NCBI GenBank assembly: GCA_964585485.1
Contig: CAZPDS010000053.1
Coordinates: 1-19,036 of the forward strand
Reading direction: 5' to 3'
Origin: CALGYY01 sp964585485
Lineage (GTDB): Bacteria; Bacteroidota; Bacteroidia; Bacteroidales; CAIWKO01
Length of the DNA: 19,036 nt
In this document: positions 9,787 to 15,838 of the stretch, in pieces
Layout: each line of letters begins with the position of its first letter
Position numbering within the stretch: the stretch's first letter is position 1
The notes under the pieces: model-generated
What the model was told of the DNA's origin: nothing
Databases searched by the model: none
The model's input: only the letters and a program-made list of their open reading frames with translations
Position numbers and translations under genes: made by a program

Positions 9787-9804
9787 CCGGATGAAAGGTT
9801 CCGG
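9787..9804 (-). terminator. Weak hairpin downstream of the HTH gene
   Basis: CCGGA (9787-9791) and TCCGG (9800-9804) form a short stem 35 nt after the stop of the 58-codon gene. On the minus strand it is followed by a T-rich but interrupted run (ATTAATTCTCTTTT). The stem is short, so this is a tentative terminator. Confidence 0.3.
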
Positions 9805-9838
9805 TCTGCAATAAATTCCGCCCGATAGATTTACTGAT

Positions 9839-10015
9839 TCACGCTTTCCGGATTTCAAGAAAATCATAAATCAGTTCCACCTGCCAGGGCAACAAACTTC
9901 GGCGTGAAGAAAGCTGCAGATAGGGACGGATAGGTTTTATCCATTTCCGGATAGTGTTCCGGTGTACGCCGTATTCATCGGCAATTTGCTGGAGTGTTTT
10001 AACGGGGCCGGGCAT
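9839..10015 (-). CDS. 58-residue helix-turn-helix DNA-binding protein
   Basis: Minus-strand ATG at 10015, TGA at 9839-9841. The protein starts MPGPVKTLQQIADEYGVHRN and continues TIRKWIKPIRPYL. Residues 7-30 are a clear helix-turn-helix: LQQIADEYGV is the first helix and turn, and HRNTIRKWIK is the recognition helix. The remainder (residues 31-58; SSRRSLLPWQVELIYDFLEI) is predicted as a second short helical part. Nothing else fits, so the whole protein is one DNA-binding unit, as in excisionases or small resolvase- or MerR-like HTH proteins. It follows the integrase gene on the same strand but lies beyond the integrase terminator and has its own -7 box, so it is probably expressed separately. 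A role as recombination directionality factor or island regulator is inference from position; a remnant of a transposase HTH is the main alternative. Confidence 0.7.
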   Translation of the reverse strand: MPGPVKTLQQIADEYGVHRNTIRKWIKPIRPYLQLSSRRSLLPWQVELIYDFLEIRKA

Positions 10016-10031
10016 GATAATGAGGTTTTTA

Positions 10032-10039
10032 CAAATTTA
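10032..10039 (-). promoter_or_regulatory. -7 box before the HTH gene
   Basis: On the minus strand TAAATTTG (10039-10032) matches TAnnTTTG exactly, and its distance to the ATG at 10015 leaves a leader of about ten nucleotides. No TTG stands at the expected -33 distance (the sequence there is AAA), so it is a partial match. Confidence 0.4.
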
Positions 10040-10108
10040 CAATTCACCCCCTTTATTTTTTTAAGGCTTGCTTTGTTTTCCCTCTTTTTCAAATCTTTGC
10101 TTTGATGC

Positions 10109-10135
10109 AAAAAGAAACCCCGGCATAACCGGGGT
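10109..10135 (-). terminator. Intrinsic terminator of the integrase gene
   Basis: ACCCCGG (10117-10123), loop CATAA, CCGGGGT (10129-10135) form a perfect 7-bp GC-rich stem 8 nt past the integrase stop codon. Read on the minus strand it is followed by TTTCTTTTT, as expected of a rho-independent terminator. Confidence 0.8.
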
Positions 10136-10143
10136 CTGAAAAA

Positions 10144-11361
10144 TCAAGCGCTGTATTTTTGAAAGAGCTTTTCCATGTCACTGCTGACCTTTTTATCCAG
10201 GAGCCGGGCATAGATTTTTGTCATGTTGATGGAGCTGTGGCCTAGCATCTTTGAGACACTTTCTATGGGAATGTCATTGTTCAAAGTCACTGTAGTGGCA
10301 AAGGTATGCCTGGCTATGTGCGTGGTGAGCTCCTTGTTAATTTGACAAACTGTAGCAATTTCCTTCAAATACGCATTTAGCTTCTGGTTGCTTGAAACCG
10401 GGAGAAGTACATTGTGGCTGATACAATAGGGGTGGTTACTGTACTTGTCGATTATCTGGGCTGCCATGGGGAGAAGGGGGATGTGACAGGCGTTATCCGT
10501 TTTTGTACGGCAGACATGGATCCAGAGCCGGCCATCATCGCCTTTAACGAGGTTCTGAGGACATAACTTCTTCAAATCAGAGTAAGCAAGACCGGTCATG
10601 CAGCCAACCAGGAAAATATCCCGAACCTGCGCCAACCGGCCTACTGGAAGTTCTTTTGTGCGCACTGCGTTCAATTCCTCCTCTGTAAGAAAACCGCGAT
10701 CTACTTTCCGGAGTGACATTTTATAGTTTGCAAAGGGATCTAACTTCATCCAGCCATTAGCAATAGCGCGGCGCACAATTTTCTTGAAGTTTTTGACATA
10801 CTTTATGGCAGTGTTGTGGCAGCAATTGCGTTGGGTCTTAAGATAAAATTCCAATCCGTTGATAAACTCATGATCAATTCTTGAAAGTGGCAAGTCTTCC
10901 TTTTTATACTGATGCCGGATGAAAGCCTGGATATGCTTAAAAGCAGTCTCATACCTCTTTCTGGTAGAATCAACAACATCCTTCCCCACAAGTAGCTTTA
11001 TCGCTTCATTGTGGTCTTTGAAAATACCGAGGATGGTCTTTTCATCCGGCACTATGCCAAGCCATGTGTTTTTTATGCTAAGAGGCGTTATCTCTATTTC
11101 TTCTGCGCGTAATTGTTGCATTATATCTCTGAGCTGAAACCTCACATGGGCAATGTGATCATTAATGTCACGCGCTTCTTTTGTATTTCCCCTGGCGCCG
11201 TTTGCCTCTGAACTCCACAGCTCTGGGATGATACGGCGGCCGATCGCCACCTCAATTGATTGCCGTCTGCATGTAATCCTCAGATAAATGGGGACTTCCC
11301 CGCTTTTCAACATTTTATTCTTCCGAATGAAGAATAAAAACGAAATCACTGATCTGGTCAT
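10144..11361 (-). CDS. Tyrosine recombinase (integrase), Bacteroidota mobile-element type
   Basis: 405 residues. Residues 1-90 form an N-terminal arm-binding-type domain (SVISFLFFIRKNKMLKSGEV, then PIYLRITCRRQSIEVAIGRR). Residues about 105-215 are the SAM-like core-binding domain. Residues about 225-405 are the catalytic domain, with Lys287 (CRTKTDN), His348-x-x-Arg351 (THIARHTFA), His375 (MLGHSSINMTKIYA) and the nucleophile Tyr384. The usual first catalytic arginine is replaced by Ala259 in MTGLAYSDLKKL, where most tyrosine recombinases have TGLR. Bacteroidota integrases such as IntDOT also lack this arginine, so it does not by itself mean inactivity. The start codon is supported by a strong AGGAGGT site and a promoter-like element. 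The gene starts 240 nt from the 3' end of tRNA-Ser and reads away from it, the usual layout of an island integrase. It ends at a good terminator and is intact. Confidence 0.93.
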   Translation of the reverse strand: MTRSVISFLFFIRKNKMLKSGEVPIYLRITCRRQSIEVAIGRRIIPELWSSEANGARGNTKEARDINDHIAHVRFQLRDIMQQLRAEEIEITPLSIKNTWLGIVPDEKTILGIFKDHNEAIKLLVGKDVVDSTRKRYETAFKHIQAFIRHQYKKEDLPLSRIDHEFINGLEFYLKTQRNCCHNTAIKYVKNFKKIVRRAIANGWMKLDPFANYKMSLRKVDRGFLTEEELNAVRTKELPVGRLAQVRDIFLVGCMTGLAYSDLKKLCPQNLVKGDDGRLWIHVCRTKTDNACHIPLLPMAAQIIDKYSNHPYCISHNVLLPVSSNQKLNAYLKEIATVCQINKELTTHIARHTFATTVTLNNDIPIESVSKMLGHSSINMTKIYARLLDKKVSSDMEKLFQKYSA

Positions 11362-11366
11362 AATGA

Positions 11367-11373
11367 ACCTCCT
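11367..11373 (-). promoter_or_regulatory. Strong Shine-Dalgarno site of the integrase gene
   Basis: Read on the minus strand, AGGAGGT (11373-11367) lies 5 nt before the ATG at 11361 and fixes that start. Such a perfect site is unusual in Bacteroidota, and none of the other genes here shows a comparable one. Confidence 0.75.
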
Positions 11374-11385
11374 TTTTTAATGGGT

Positions 11386-11415
11386 TAAAACTAGGTGTAT
11401 GAGGTCACTTGACAA
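11386..11415 (-). promoter_or_regulatory. Probable integrase promoter
   Basis: On the minus strand TTG (11415-11413), 19 nt, then TAGTTTTA (11393-11386) matches the Bacteroidota promoter with one mismatch (final A for G). It is about 25 nt before the start codon. The -33 element lies in a 6-bp inverted repeat, CAAAGT (11413-11418) and ACTTTG (11424-11429), which could let a regulator cover the promoter. Confidence 0.5.
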
Positions 11416-11450
11416 AGTGCAAAACTTTGAAAAACAGGTAAAACGAATCA

Positions 11451-11492
11451 AAATCGTGACCTATTCCTGTAAATCGCTATAGGTCACGATTT
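11451..11492. repeat. 14-bp perfect inverted repeat upstream of the integrase
   Basis: AAATCGTGACCTAT (11451-11464) and its exact reverse complement ATAGGTCACGATTT (11479-11492) flank a 14-nt spacer. A degenerate copy of the right arm follows 24 nt on: TATAGG with GATTT nearby occurs at 11478-11491 and again at 11502-11515. It lies between the integrase promoter and the tRNA terminator, with no T-run that would make it a terminator. Position fits a recombinase core or arm-binding site, or an operator for the integrase; I cannot tell which. Confidence 0.6.
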
Positions 11493-11545
11493 ATCCCACG
11501 ATATAGGGGTGATTTCTTCGCTTTTTTGCTTCGTTGGGAAAAATA

Positions 11546-11580
11546 AAAAACCTCGGAAATGCTTGATTTTCGAGGTTTTT
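11546..11580 (-). terminator. Intrinsic terminator downstream of tRNA-Ser
   Basis: AAAAACCTCG (11546-11555) pairs perfectly with CGAGGTTTTT (11571-11580). The stem extends inward by a G-T pair and AAAT/ATTT to a 5-nt loop GCTTG. On the minus strand it is followed by TTTTTTATTTTT and sits 21 nt past the tRNA 3' end. It would end the tRNA transcript and shield the integrase region from it. Confidence 0.8.
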
Positions 11581-11601
11581 CGTTGTTTTGCGTCGTACCG
11601 C

Positions 11602-11692
11602 TGGCGGAGAGACAGGGATTCGAACCCTGGAACCGCTTTTGACGATTACACACTTTCCAGGCGTGCGCCTTCGACCACTCGGCCATCTCTCC
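11602..11692 (-). tRNA. tRNA-Ser (anticodon GGA)
   Basis: The minus strand from 11692 folds as a class II tRNA of 91 nt including an encoded CCA. The acceptor stem is GGAGAGA/TCTCTCC with discriminator G. The anticodon stem CACGC/GTGTG encloses loop CTGGAAA with anticodon GGA (11658-11656), which reads UCC and UCU serine codons. A long variable arm follows, then a T arm with GGTTCGAATCC. The gene is complete. Its 3' half faces the integrase, so it is the likely chromosomal attachment target, restored to a full tRNA on this side. Confidence 0.97.
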
Positions 11693-11704
11693 AAAAAAGG
11701 ACTG

Positions 11705-11712
11705 CAAAGATA
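11705..11712 (-). promoter_or_regulatory. -7 box of the tRNA-Ser gene
   Basis: On the minus strand TATCTTTG (11712-11705) matches TAnnTTTG and lies 12 nt before the tRNA 5' end. The -33 position reads TTT rather than TTG. Confidence 0.5.
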
Positions 11713-11822
11713 CTAAATTTTGCTTGCCCCGAAAATTTATACGATATTTAACATCCAAACGCCACACGTTGTGAAAAAAAAAGACTACTTTTACACAATC
11801 TAAATTAAAATAGAAAATTGTC

Positions 11823-12926
11823 ATGCAACTGAGTGAGAAAAGCGTTCTGGAAGCCTTGGGAACTGTGATGGATCCCGATCTGCATAAGGACCTGGTCAGC
11901 CTGGGGATGATTGAAGATATCCGTATCGACGGGCAGCAGGTTTCGTTTAAGGTCATGCTGACCACCCCGGCTTGTCCGCTGAAAAATAAGATCAAACAAG
12001 ATTGCCTCGACGCCCTGCGGACCCATTTTGGCCCGGAGGTGAAGGTCGATATTGAGATGTCGGCCCGTGTTACATCCCGCCAAAGCGGGCCGGGGCCGAA
12101 AGAAAGCATTCCGGGGGTTAAAAATATTATCGCTGTGGTTTCGGGCAAAGGCGGTGTTGGTAAATCAACCGTTGCCGCCAACCTGGCGGTGGCACTGGCC
12201 AAAAGCGGCGCTAAAACCGGGCTGGTGGATGCCGATATCTACGGACCTTCCGTTCCGCTGATGTTCGGCCTGGAAAATGAGCGGCCTGAAATTATTGAAA
12301 AAGACGGCCACGCGCGCATGCTGCCGCTGCAGAAATTCGGTATAAAACTGAATTCCATCGGCTTTTTGGTAGAAGCGGAAAAGGCGCTGATCTGGCGCGG
12401 ACCCATGGCCAGCAGTGCGCTGAAGCAACTGCTTTCGGATACTGATTGGGGTGAACTGGATTACCTGGTGGTGGATACCCCTCCGGGGACGGGTGACATT
12501 CACCTGACACTTGCCCAGAGTTTTCATCTCTCGGGACTTGCCATCGTGACCACCCCGCAAAAAGTGGCCCTGGCGGATGTCCGCAAGGCCATTCATATGT
12601 TTCGTCAGGACGGCCTGAAAGTTCCGGTGCTCGGGATTGTGGAGAACATGGCTTATTTTACGCCGTCCGAATTACCGGACCATAAATATTACATTTTCGG
12701 CAAAGAAGGCGGTGCGCAGTTGGCGAAGGAATTAAACCTCCCGCTGCTGGGCCAGATTCCGCTGGTGCAAAGCGTTTGTGAATCGGGCGATGCCGGCCGC
12801 CCTGTGGTGGCAGCGGAGGACAACCCCGTATCGCTCGCCTTCGATAAGCTGGCACAGACCGTTTCGCAACAGGTGGCCATCTGGAACGCCTACACAGAAA
12901 TGACCGCCGTTAAACCCTGTAAATAA
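11823..12926 (+). CDS. mrp: Mrp/ApbC-family P-loop ATPase, Fe-S cluster carrier
   Basis: 367 residues. Residues 1-80 are a MIP18/DUF59 domain (LGTVMDPDLHKDLVSLGMI, with TPACPLK). The MinD-like ATPase follows, with the deviant Walker A SGKGGVGKST at 107-116, the conserved GLVDADIYGPSVPLMFG, the LIWRGPMAS segment and Walker-B-like VVDTPPGTGD. This family carries or inserts Fe-S clusters into target proteins in the cytoplasm. The CxxC pair that many ApbC proteins have after ENMxYF is absent; here the sequence is ENMAYFTPSELPDHKYYIFG. I recall this form as common in Bacteroidota homologues. The gene is 23 nt ahead of a NifU-like gene, a partnership that supports the Fe-S role. I see no clean consensus promoter upstream. 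Confidence 0.95.
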   Translation: MQLSEKSVLEALGTVMDPDLHKDLVSLGMIEDIRIDGQQVSFKVMLTTPACPLKNKIKQDCLDALRTHFGPEVKVDIEMSARVTSRQSGPGPKESIPGVKNIIAVVSGKGGVGKSTVAANLAVALAKSGAKTGLVDADIYGPSVPLMFGLENERPEIIEKDGHARMLPLQKFGIKLNSIGFLVEAEKALIWRGPMASSALKQLLSDTDWGELDYLVVDTPPGTGDIHLTLAQSFHLSGLAIVTTPQKVALADVRKAIHMFRQDGLKVPVLGIVENMAYFTPSELPDHKYYIFGKEGGAQLAKELNLPLLGQIPLVQSVCESGDAGRPVVAAEDNPVSLAFDKLAQTVSQQVAIWNAYTEMTAVKPCK

Positions 12927-12949
12927 CCTTTAACTTAAATACTACACCT

Positions 12950-13198
12950 ATGAGCCAAGCCAAAGAAGAAATGATTTCCAAAGTAAAAAACGTCATCGAT
13001 CAAATCCGCCCCTACCTCGAAGCTGATGGCGGTTCCATCAGTTTTGTCGAAATTACTGACGACAACATTGTGAACGTTGAACTTCACGGTGCCTGCCGCA
13101 GTTGCCCCATGAGCCTGATGACCCTGAAAAACGGTGTGGAACAGGCCATGATTAAAGCCATTCCGGAAGTAAAATCCGTGGAAGCCGTCAACTTGTAA
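12950..13198 (+). CDS. NifU C-terminal-domain-like Fe-S scaffold protein
   Basis: 82 residues, the size of a stand-alone NifU C-terminal domain. Hallmarks are IRPYLEADGGSISFVEI near the N-terminus and the cluster-binding pair Cys49-x-x-Cys52 in GACRSCPMS, followed by LKNGVEQAM. Such proteins hold a transient Fe-S cluster between two subunits and pass it on. It is co-directional with the mrp-type gene 23 nt upstream and very probably shares its transcript, giving a scaffold plus carrier pair. It ends in a short hairpin region facing nadE. Confidence 0.93.
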   Translation: MSQAKEEMISKVKNVIDQIRPYLEADGGSISFVEITDDNIVNVELHGACRSCPMSLMTLKNGVEQAMIKAIPEVKSVEAVNL

Positions 13199-13215
13199 GG
13201 GCTTTTTCCTGTTAC

Positions 13216-13243
13216 AAATCCGCCGGCCGCTTGCGCCGGATTT
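13216..13243. terminator. Possible bidirectional terminator between convergent genes
   Basis: AAATCCG (13216-13222) and CGGATTT (13237-13243) form a 7-bp stem with a GC-rich loop in the 47-nt gap between the NifU-like gene and nadE. On the plus strand it ends in TTTTG. The T-run is short, so it is a moderate candidate serving both sides. Confidence 0.5.
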
Positions 13244-13245
13244 TG

Positions 13246-14889
13246 CTAGACCAGGTACCTGGCTACAATGGGCATACGACGCCCCATGCCAAAGGCTTTG
13301 GGTGAGATGCGCAAAATCGGCGGAGTTTGATAACGCTTATATTCCGTAGCATTCACCATACGCAGAATGCGATGCACTACTTCGGCCGGGAAACCGGCCT
13401 TTATAATTTCTTCCGGTCCCTGGCGATTTTCGATATATTCAAACAGCACACGGTCCAGCACGTCATAATCGGGCAGTGAGTCAGAATCCTTCTGACCGGG
13501 GCGCAGTTCGGCGGAAGGCGGCTTCAGGAGGGTGTTTTCGGGGATCACCTCCCCGTCGCGGTTAATATAGCGCGCCAGACGGAACACCTGGGTTTTGTAG
13601 ACATCGCCCAGCACCGAAATGCCGCCGCACATATCCCCGTAAAGGGTACCATAACCCACCGCTGCCTCACTCTTATTGGAGGTATTCAACAGGATGTACC
13701 CGAATTTATTCGACAAGGCCATCAGGATCACACCGCGCAAGCGGGCCTGGATGTTTTCTTCCGTCAGGTCAAAGGAGGTGCCTGCAAAGGCAGGTGCCAG
13801 GGTGCTTTCCATGGCCGTAAAGGCTTCCTCGATGGAGATGATGTCGTGCGGACAGCCCAGGTTGCGGACCAGTCCCAGCGCATCATCCACCGAATGCTGC
13901 GATGAAAAACGGGAAGGCAACAAGACCGCGCGCACATTTTCCGCACCCAGCGCACGGGCCGCCAACGCCAGCGTCAGCGCCGAATCAATACCTCCAGAAA
14001 GTCCAAGTATGGCCTTCGAAAAATTGAGTTTTTTAAAATAATCGCGTATGCCCATCACCAGGGCCTCGTGAATGAGTTGTTCTTCACCTGCCACGACGGA
14101 TTTCGTCACCGCTGTATCCACCGTCACCTTGCTGCGGCCAACATCCGCGCAAGCGAAATCCTCTTCAAAATACGCCAGTTGCAGCACCTGCTTACCAGCC
14201 GCATCCAGCACCATGGAACCTCCGTCGAACAGGAGTTCTGTCTGTGCGCCCACGTGGTTCACATACACCAGCGGAATCCCGTATTTTTCGACATTAGCTT
14301 TCAGCACCCGGTAGCGGGTTTCAGCCTGGTGGTAATGAAAAGGCGATGCAGCCACGTTGATGATAAGCGCGGGCTTCTGCGCGGCCAGTTCATCCATGGG
14401 ATTGCCCACATACAGCGGGTCGTTGCTGATGTTCCAAAGATCTTCACACACTGTGAGGGCGATGGTGCATCCCTTGTACTGAACACAGGAAAAGGAACGT
14501 CCGGGCTCAAAGTAGCGGTATTCGTCAAATACGTCGTAGGTCGGCAGCAGACCTTTGTAATGCAGGGCAGCGACTCTTCCCCCCGTTAAAAAGGCAGCGG
14601 CATTCATCAGGTTTTTGCCCTGCGGCTGCGGATTGGGTACCGGGCAGCCAACCACGGCCGCGATGCCGGTGCAATCAGCGGCGATGGTTTCAAGGCTATG
14701 TTGGCAGCGCCGGATAAAATCTTCAAACTCCAGGAAATCGCGGGGCGGATAGCCGCAGACCGCGAGTTCAGGAAATACCACCAAATCGGCGCCTTCGGAT
14801 TTTGCACGCCGGATGCTTTCGCGGATTTTGCAGGTATTCCCGTCAAAATCGCCGATGTAGAAATTTAATTGCGCCAGGGCTACTTTCAT
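13246..14889 (-). CDS. nadE: Glutamine-dependent NAD+ synthetase
   Basis: 547 residues, the normal length of the two-domain enzyme. The N-terminal nitrilase-type glutaminase domain (about 1-255) has its Glu-Lys-Cys triad: Glu41 in VVFPELAVCGYPPRDF, Lys112 in HYKGLLPTYDVFDEYRYF, and Cys148 in LTVCEDLW. The C-terminal synthetase domain has the PP-loop LGLSGGIDSALT (Ser298-Ser303), TSNKSEAAVGYGTLYGDMCG, and PPSAELRPGQKDSDSLPDYD. It amidates nicotinic acid adenine dinucleotide to NAD+ in the cytoplasm, using ammonia from glutamine. Start at 14889 gives the standard MKVALAQLN opening. It begins 8 nt after the PorT-like gene and shares that gene's transcript. Confidence 0.97.
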   Translation of the reverse strand: MKVALAQLNFYIGDFDGNTCKIRESIRRAKSEGADLVVFPELAVCGYPPRDFLEFEDFIRRCQHSLETIAADCTGIAAVVGCPVPNPQPQGKNLMNAAAFLTGGRVAALHYKGLLPTYDVFDEYRYFEPGRSFSCVQYKGCTIALTVCEDLWNISNDPLYVGNPMDELAAQKPALIINVAASPFHYHQAETRYRVLKANVEKYGIPLVYVNHVGAQTELLFDGGSMVLDAAGKQVLQLAYFEEDFACADVGRSKVTVDTAVTKSVVAGEEQLIHEALVMGIRDYFKKLNFSKAILGLSGGIDSALTLALAARALGAENVRAVLLPSRFSSQHSVDDALGLVRNLGCPHDIISIEEAFTAMESTLAPAFAGTSFDLTEENIQARLRGVILMALSNKFGYILLNTSNKSEAAVGYGTLYGDMCGGISVLGDVYKTQVFRLARYINRDGEVIPENTLLKPPSAELRPGQKDSDSLPDYDVLDRVLFEYIENRQGPEEIIKAGFPAEVVHRILRMVNATEYKRYQTPPILRISPKAFGMGRRMPIVARYLV

Positions 14890-14897
14890 GCGAGTAT

Positions 14898-15614
14898 TCA
14901 GAAAACGATGCCCACGCTCAGATCAATATAATTCACACGGGCTTTTTCTTTGATGGCCGGGTTGTAGACGGACTCGCCGGTAAGGGCATCGGTAAAACCG
15001 TTGCTGAAGTTCAGACCAGCGTATACGATGGCGGTCTTGCCGAGTTTGTAATCCGCGCCAATGCCGATAATCAGGGCTTCCCGAAAGAAAGAAACATCGC
15101 TTTTTACATTGCGGTTGTTGGTCACTGTTTTTTCGCCGGTCAGGTTGTTGTCCGACAAAAATTCATCGTCGGCCCGTGCCTTAATTCGGAAACCGTTGCC
15201 AATACCGAACTGACCAAAAAAGGAGAACTTGCCAAGAAGTTCGCCGGTACTGCCTTTCAGCAGGAGGGGCAACTCGAGGTATTGCAGTTTGTAATTGCGT
15301 TCGAGCACGCCGGAATCACGAACAGCAGCGGCGGTGGCCATAATAAAGGGATACTTCAGGTGACCGCCGGTGTGTAGCACATTAACTCCGGTAACGATGG
15401 CTACGTTGGGGGTGAAGAAATATTCAAAAACAGCACCGTAGCTCACCCCGACTTTAGCACCGTCGGATTTATAGATGACTTCTTCCACATCGGGTTTGAT
15501 CCAGGAAATATTGGGCGCCACCTGTAAACCGAAATGATATTTGCGTGTATCCAACTGCCCGTAAGTCGAAATGACAGCCAGCAGAAAAAGAATGGAGATA
15601 AATGTTTTTTTCAT
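14898..15614 (-). CDS. PorT-like outer-membrane beta-barrel protein
   Basis: 238 residues from the ATG at 15614, chosen because it begins with a proper signal peptide (MKKTFISILFLLAVISTYGQ); a longer frame to 15821 would bury this signal behind 69 unconserved residues and run across the divergent promoters. The mature protein shows alternating short beta strands (HFGLQVAPNISWIKP; VGVSYGAVFEYFFTPNVAIV; TGVNVLHTGG) and ends in aromatic phenylalanine (YIDLSVGIVF), as outer-membrane barrels do. It fits the Bacteroidota family of OmpW/PorT-like barrels (beta-barrel family 2). PorT proper is a T9SS component, but the family is large and assignment to T9SS is not shown by sequence alone. First gene of the unit with nadE. 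Confidence 0.82.
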   Translation of the reverse strand: MKKTFISILFLLAVISTYGQLDTRKYHFGLQVAPNISWIKPDVEEVIYKSDGAKVGVSYGAVFEYFFTPNVAIVTGVNVLHTGGHLKYPFIMATAAAVRDSGVLERNYKLQYLELPLLLKGSTGELLGKFSFFGQFGIGNGFRIKARADDEFLSDNNLTGEKTVTNNRNVKSDVSFFREALIIGIGADYKLGKTAIVYAGLNFSNGFTDALTGESVYNPAIKEKARVNYIDLSVGIVF

Positions 15615-15704
15615 TGTGAAGGTTTTTTCCCGCGGCCTGCCTGGGTCTGCAAGATGAATTCGTATACCGGGCCAATATCCAGAAGCAGCGGGGCGATTAT
15701 GAGG

Positions 15705-15712
15705 CAAAAATA
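15705..15712 (-). promoter_or_regulatory. -7 box of the PorT-like/nadE unit
   Basis: On the minus strand TATTTTTG (15712-15705) matches TAnnTTTG and would give a leader of about 85-90 nt before 15614. No TTG at the -33 spacing. It is one half of a divergent promoter pair with the box at 15756-15763. Confidence 0.5.
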
Positions 15713-15755
15713 CGAACAAATCACGCATAATAAAAAACCGCAGCTTAAGTTTTCC

Positions 15756-15763
15756 TATTTTTG
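15756..15763 (+). promoter_or_regulatory. -7 box of the gldB unit
   Basis: TATTTTTG matches TAnnTTTG 75 nt before the gldB start. The -33 position reads AAA. The -33 regions of this box and the opposing one at 15712-15705 fall on the same A-rich tract near 15732-15737, so the two promoters would compete or be co-regulated. Confidence 0.5.
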
Positions 15764-15838
15764 CATACGGAGTCCATCGCGCAGGGCAATCCAACAGTGC
15801 GCAGGAGAAGAATAATATCATTCATTAAGATTCTTTGT

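Larger units (their letters stand above)
9472..9838. other. Gene-free AT-rich stretch between the T9SS-protein gene and the HTH gene
   Basis: No coding frame of note is visible on either strand; the longest plus-strand ATG frame seen stops within about 15 codons. The stretch holds the promoter at 9680-9709, the palindrome at 9721-9734, a weak hairpin at 9787-9804, and a roughly 200-nt untranslated leader in which I recognise no riboswitch class. Confidence 0.6.
1..11601. mobile_element. Probable tRNA-Ser-associated integrative genomic island (right end)
   Basis: An intact integrase reads away from the 3' end of tRNA-Ser and is followed by an HTH gene and a two-gene surface/RHS cargo. DNA left of the tRNA is visibly more AT-rich than the core genes to its right. 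The other end is not in the window: I found no second copy of the tRNA 3' sequence between 1 and 11500. Exact limits are therefore unknown, and the T9SS/RHS genes could belong to the chromosome with only the integrase and HTH gene being element-derived. Confidence 0.5.

Noticed and set aside
1..11500. Second copy of the tRNA-Ser 3' end as the other attachment site
   Set aside because: I looked for the GGATTCGAACCC-type segment left of the integrase and found none; the site, if any, is beyond the window.
11477..12202. 241-codon minus-strand frame across tRNA-Ser and the start of mrp
   Set aside because: It reads through the tRNA gene and antisense to the conserved Mrp ATPase; no protein-like composition or family motif.
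15615..15821. Longer start for the PorT-like protein (69 extra residues)
   Set aside because: It would place the signal peptide inside the protein and translate through both divergent promoter boxes.
15761..15838. Longer start for GldB (26 extra residues)
   Set aside because: It would begin inside the -7 box and bury the lipoprotein signal.
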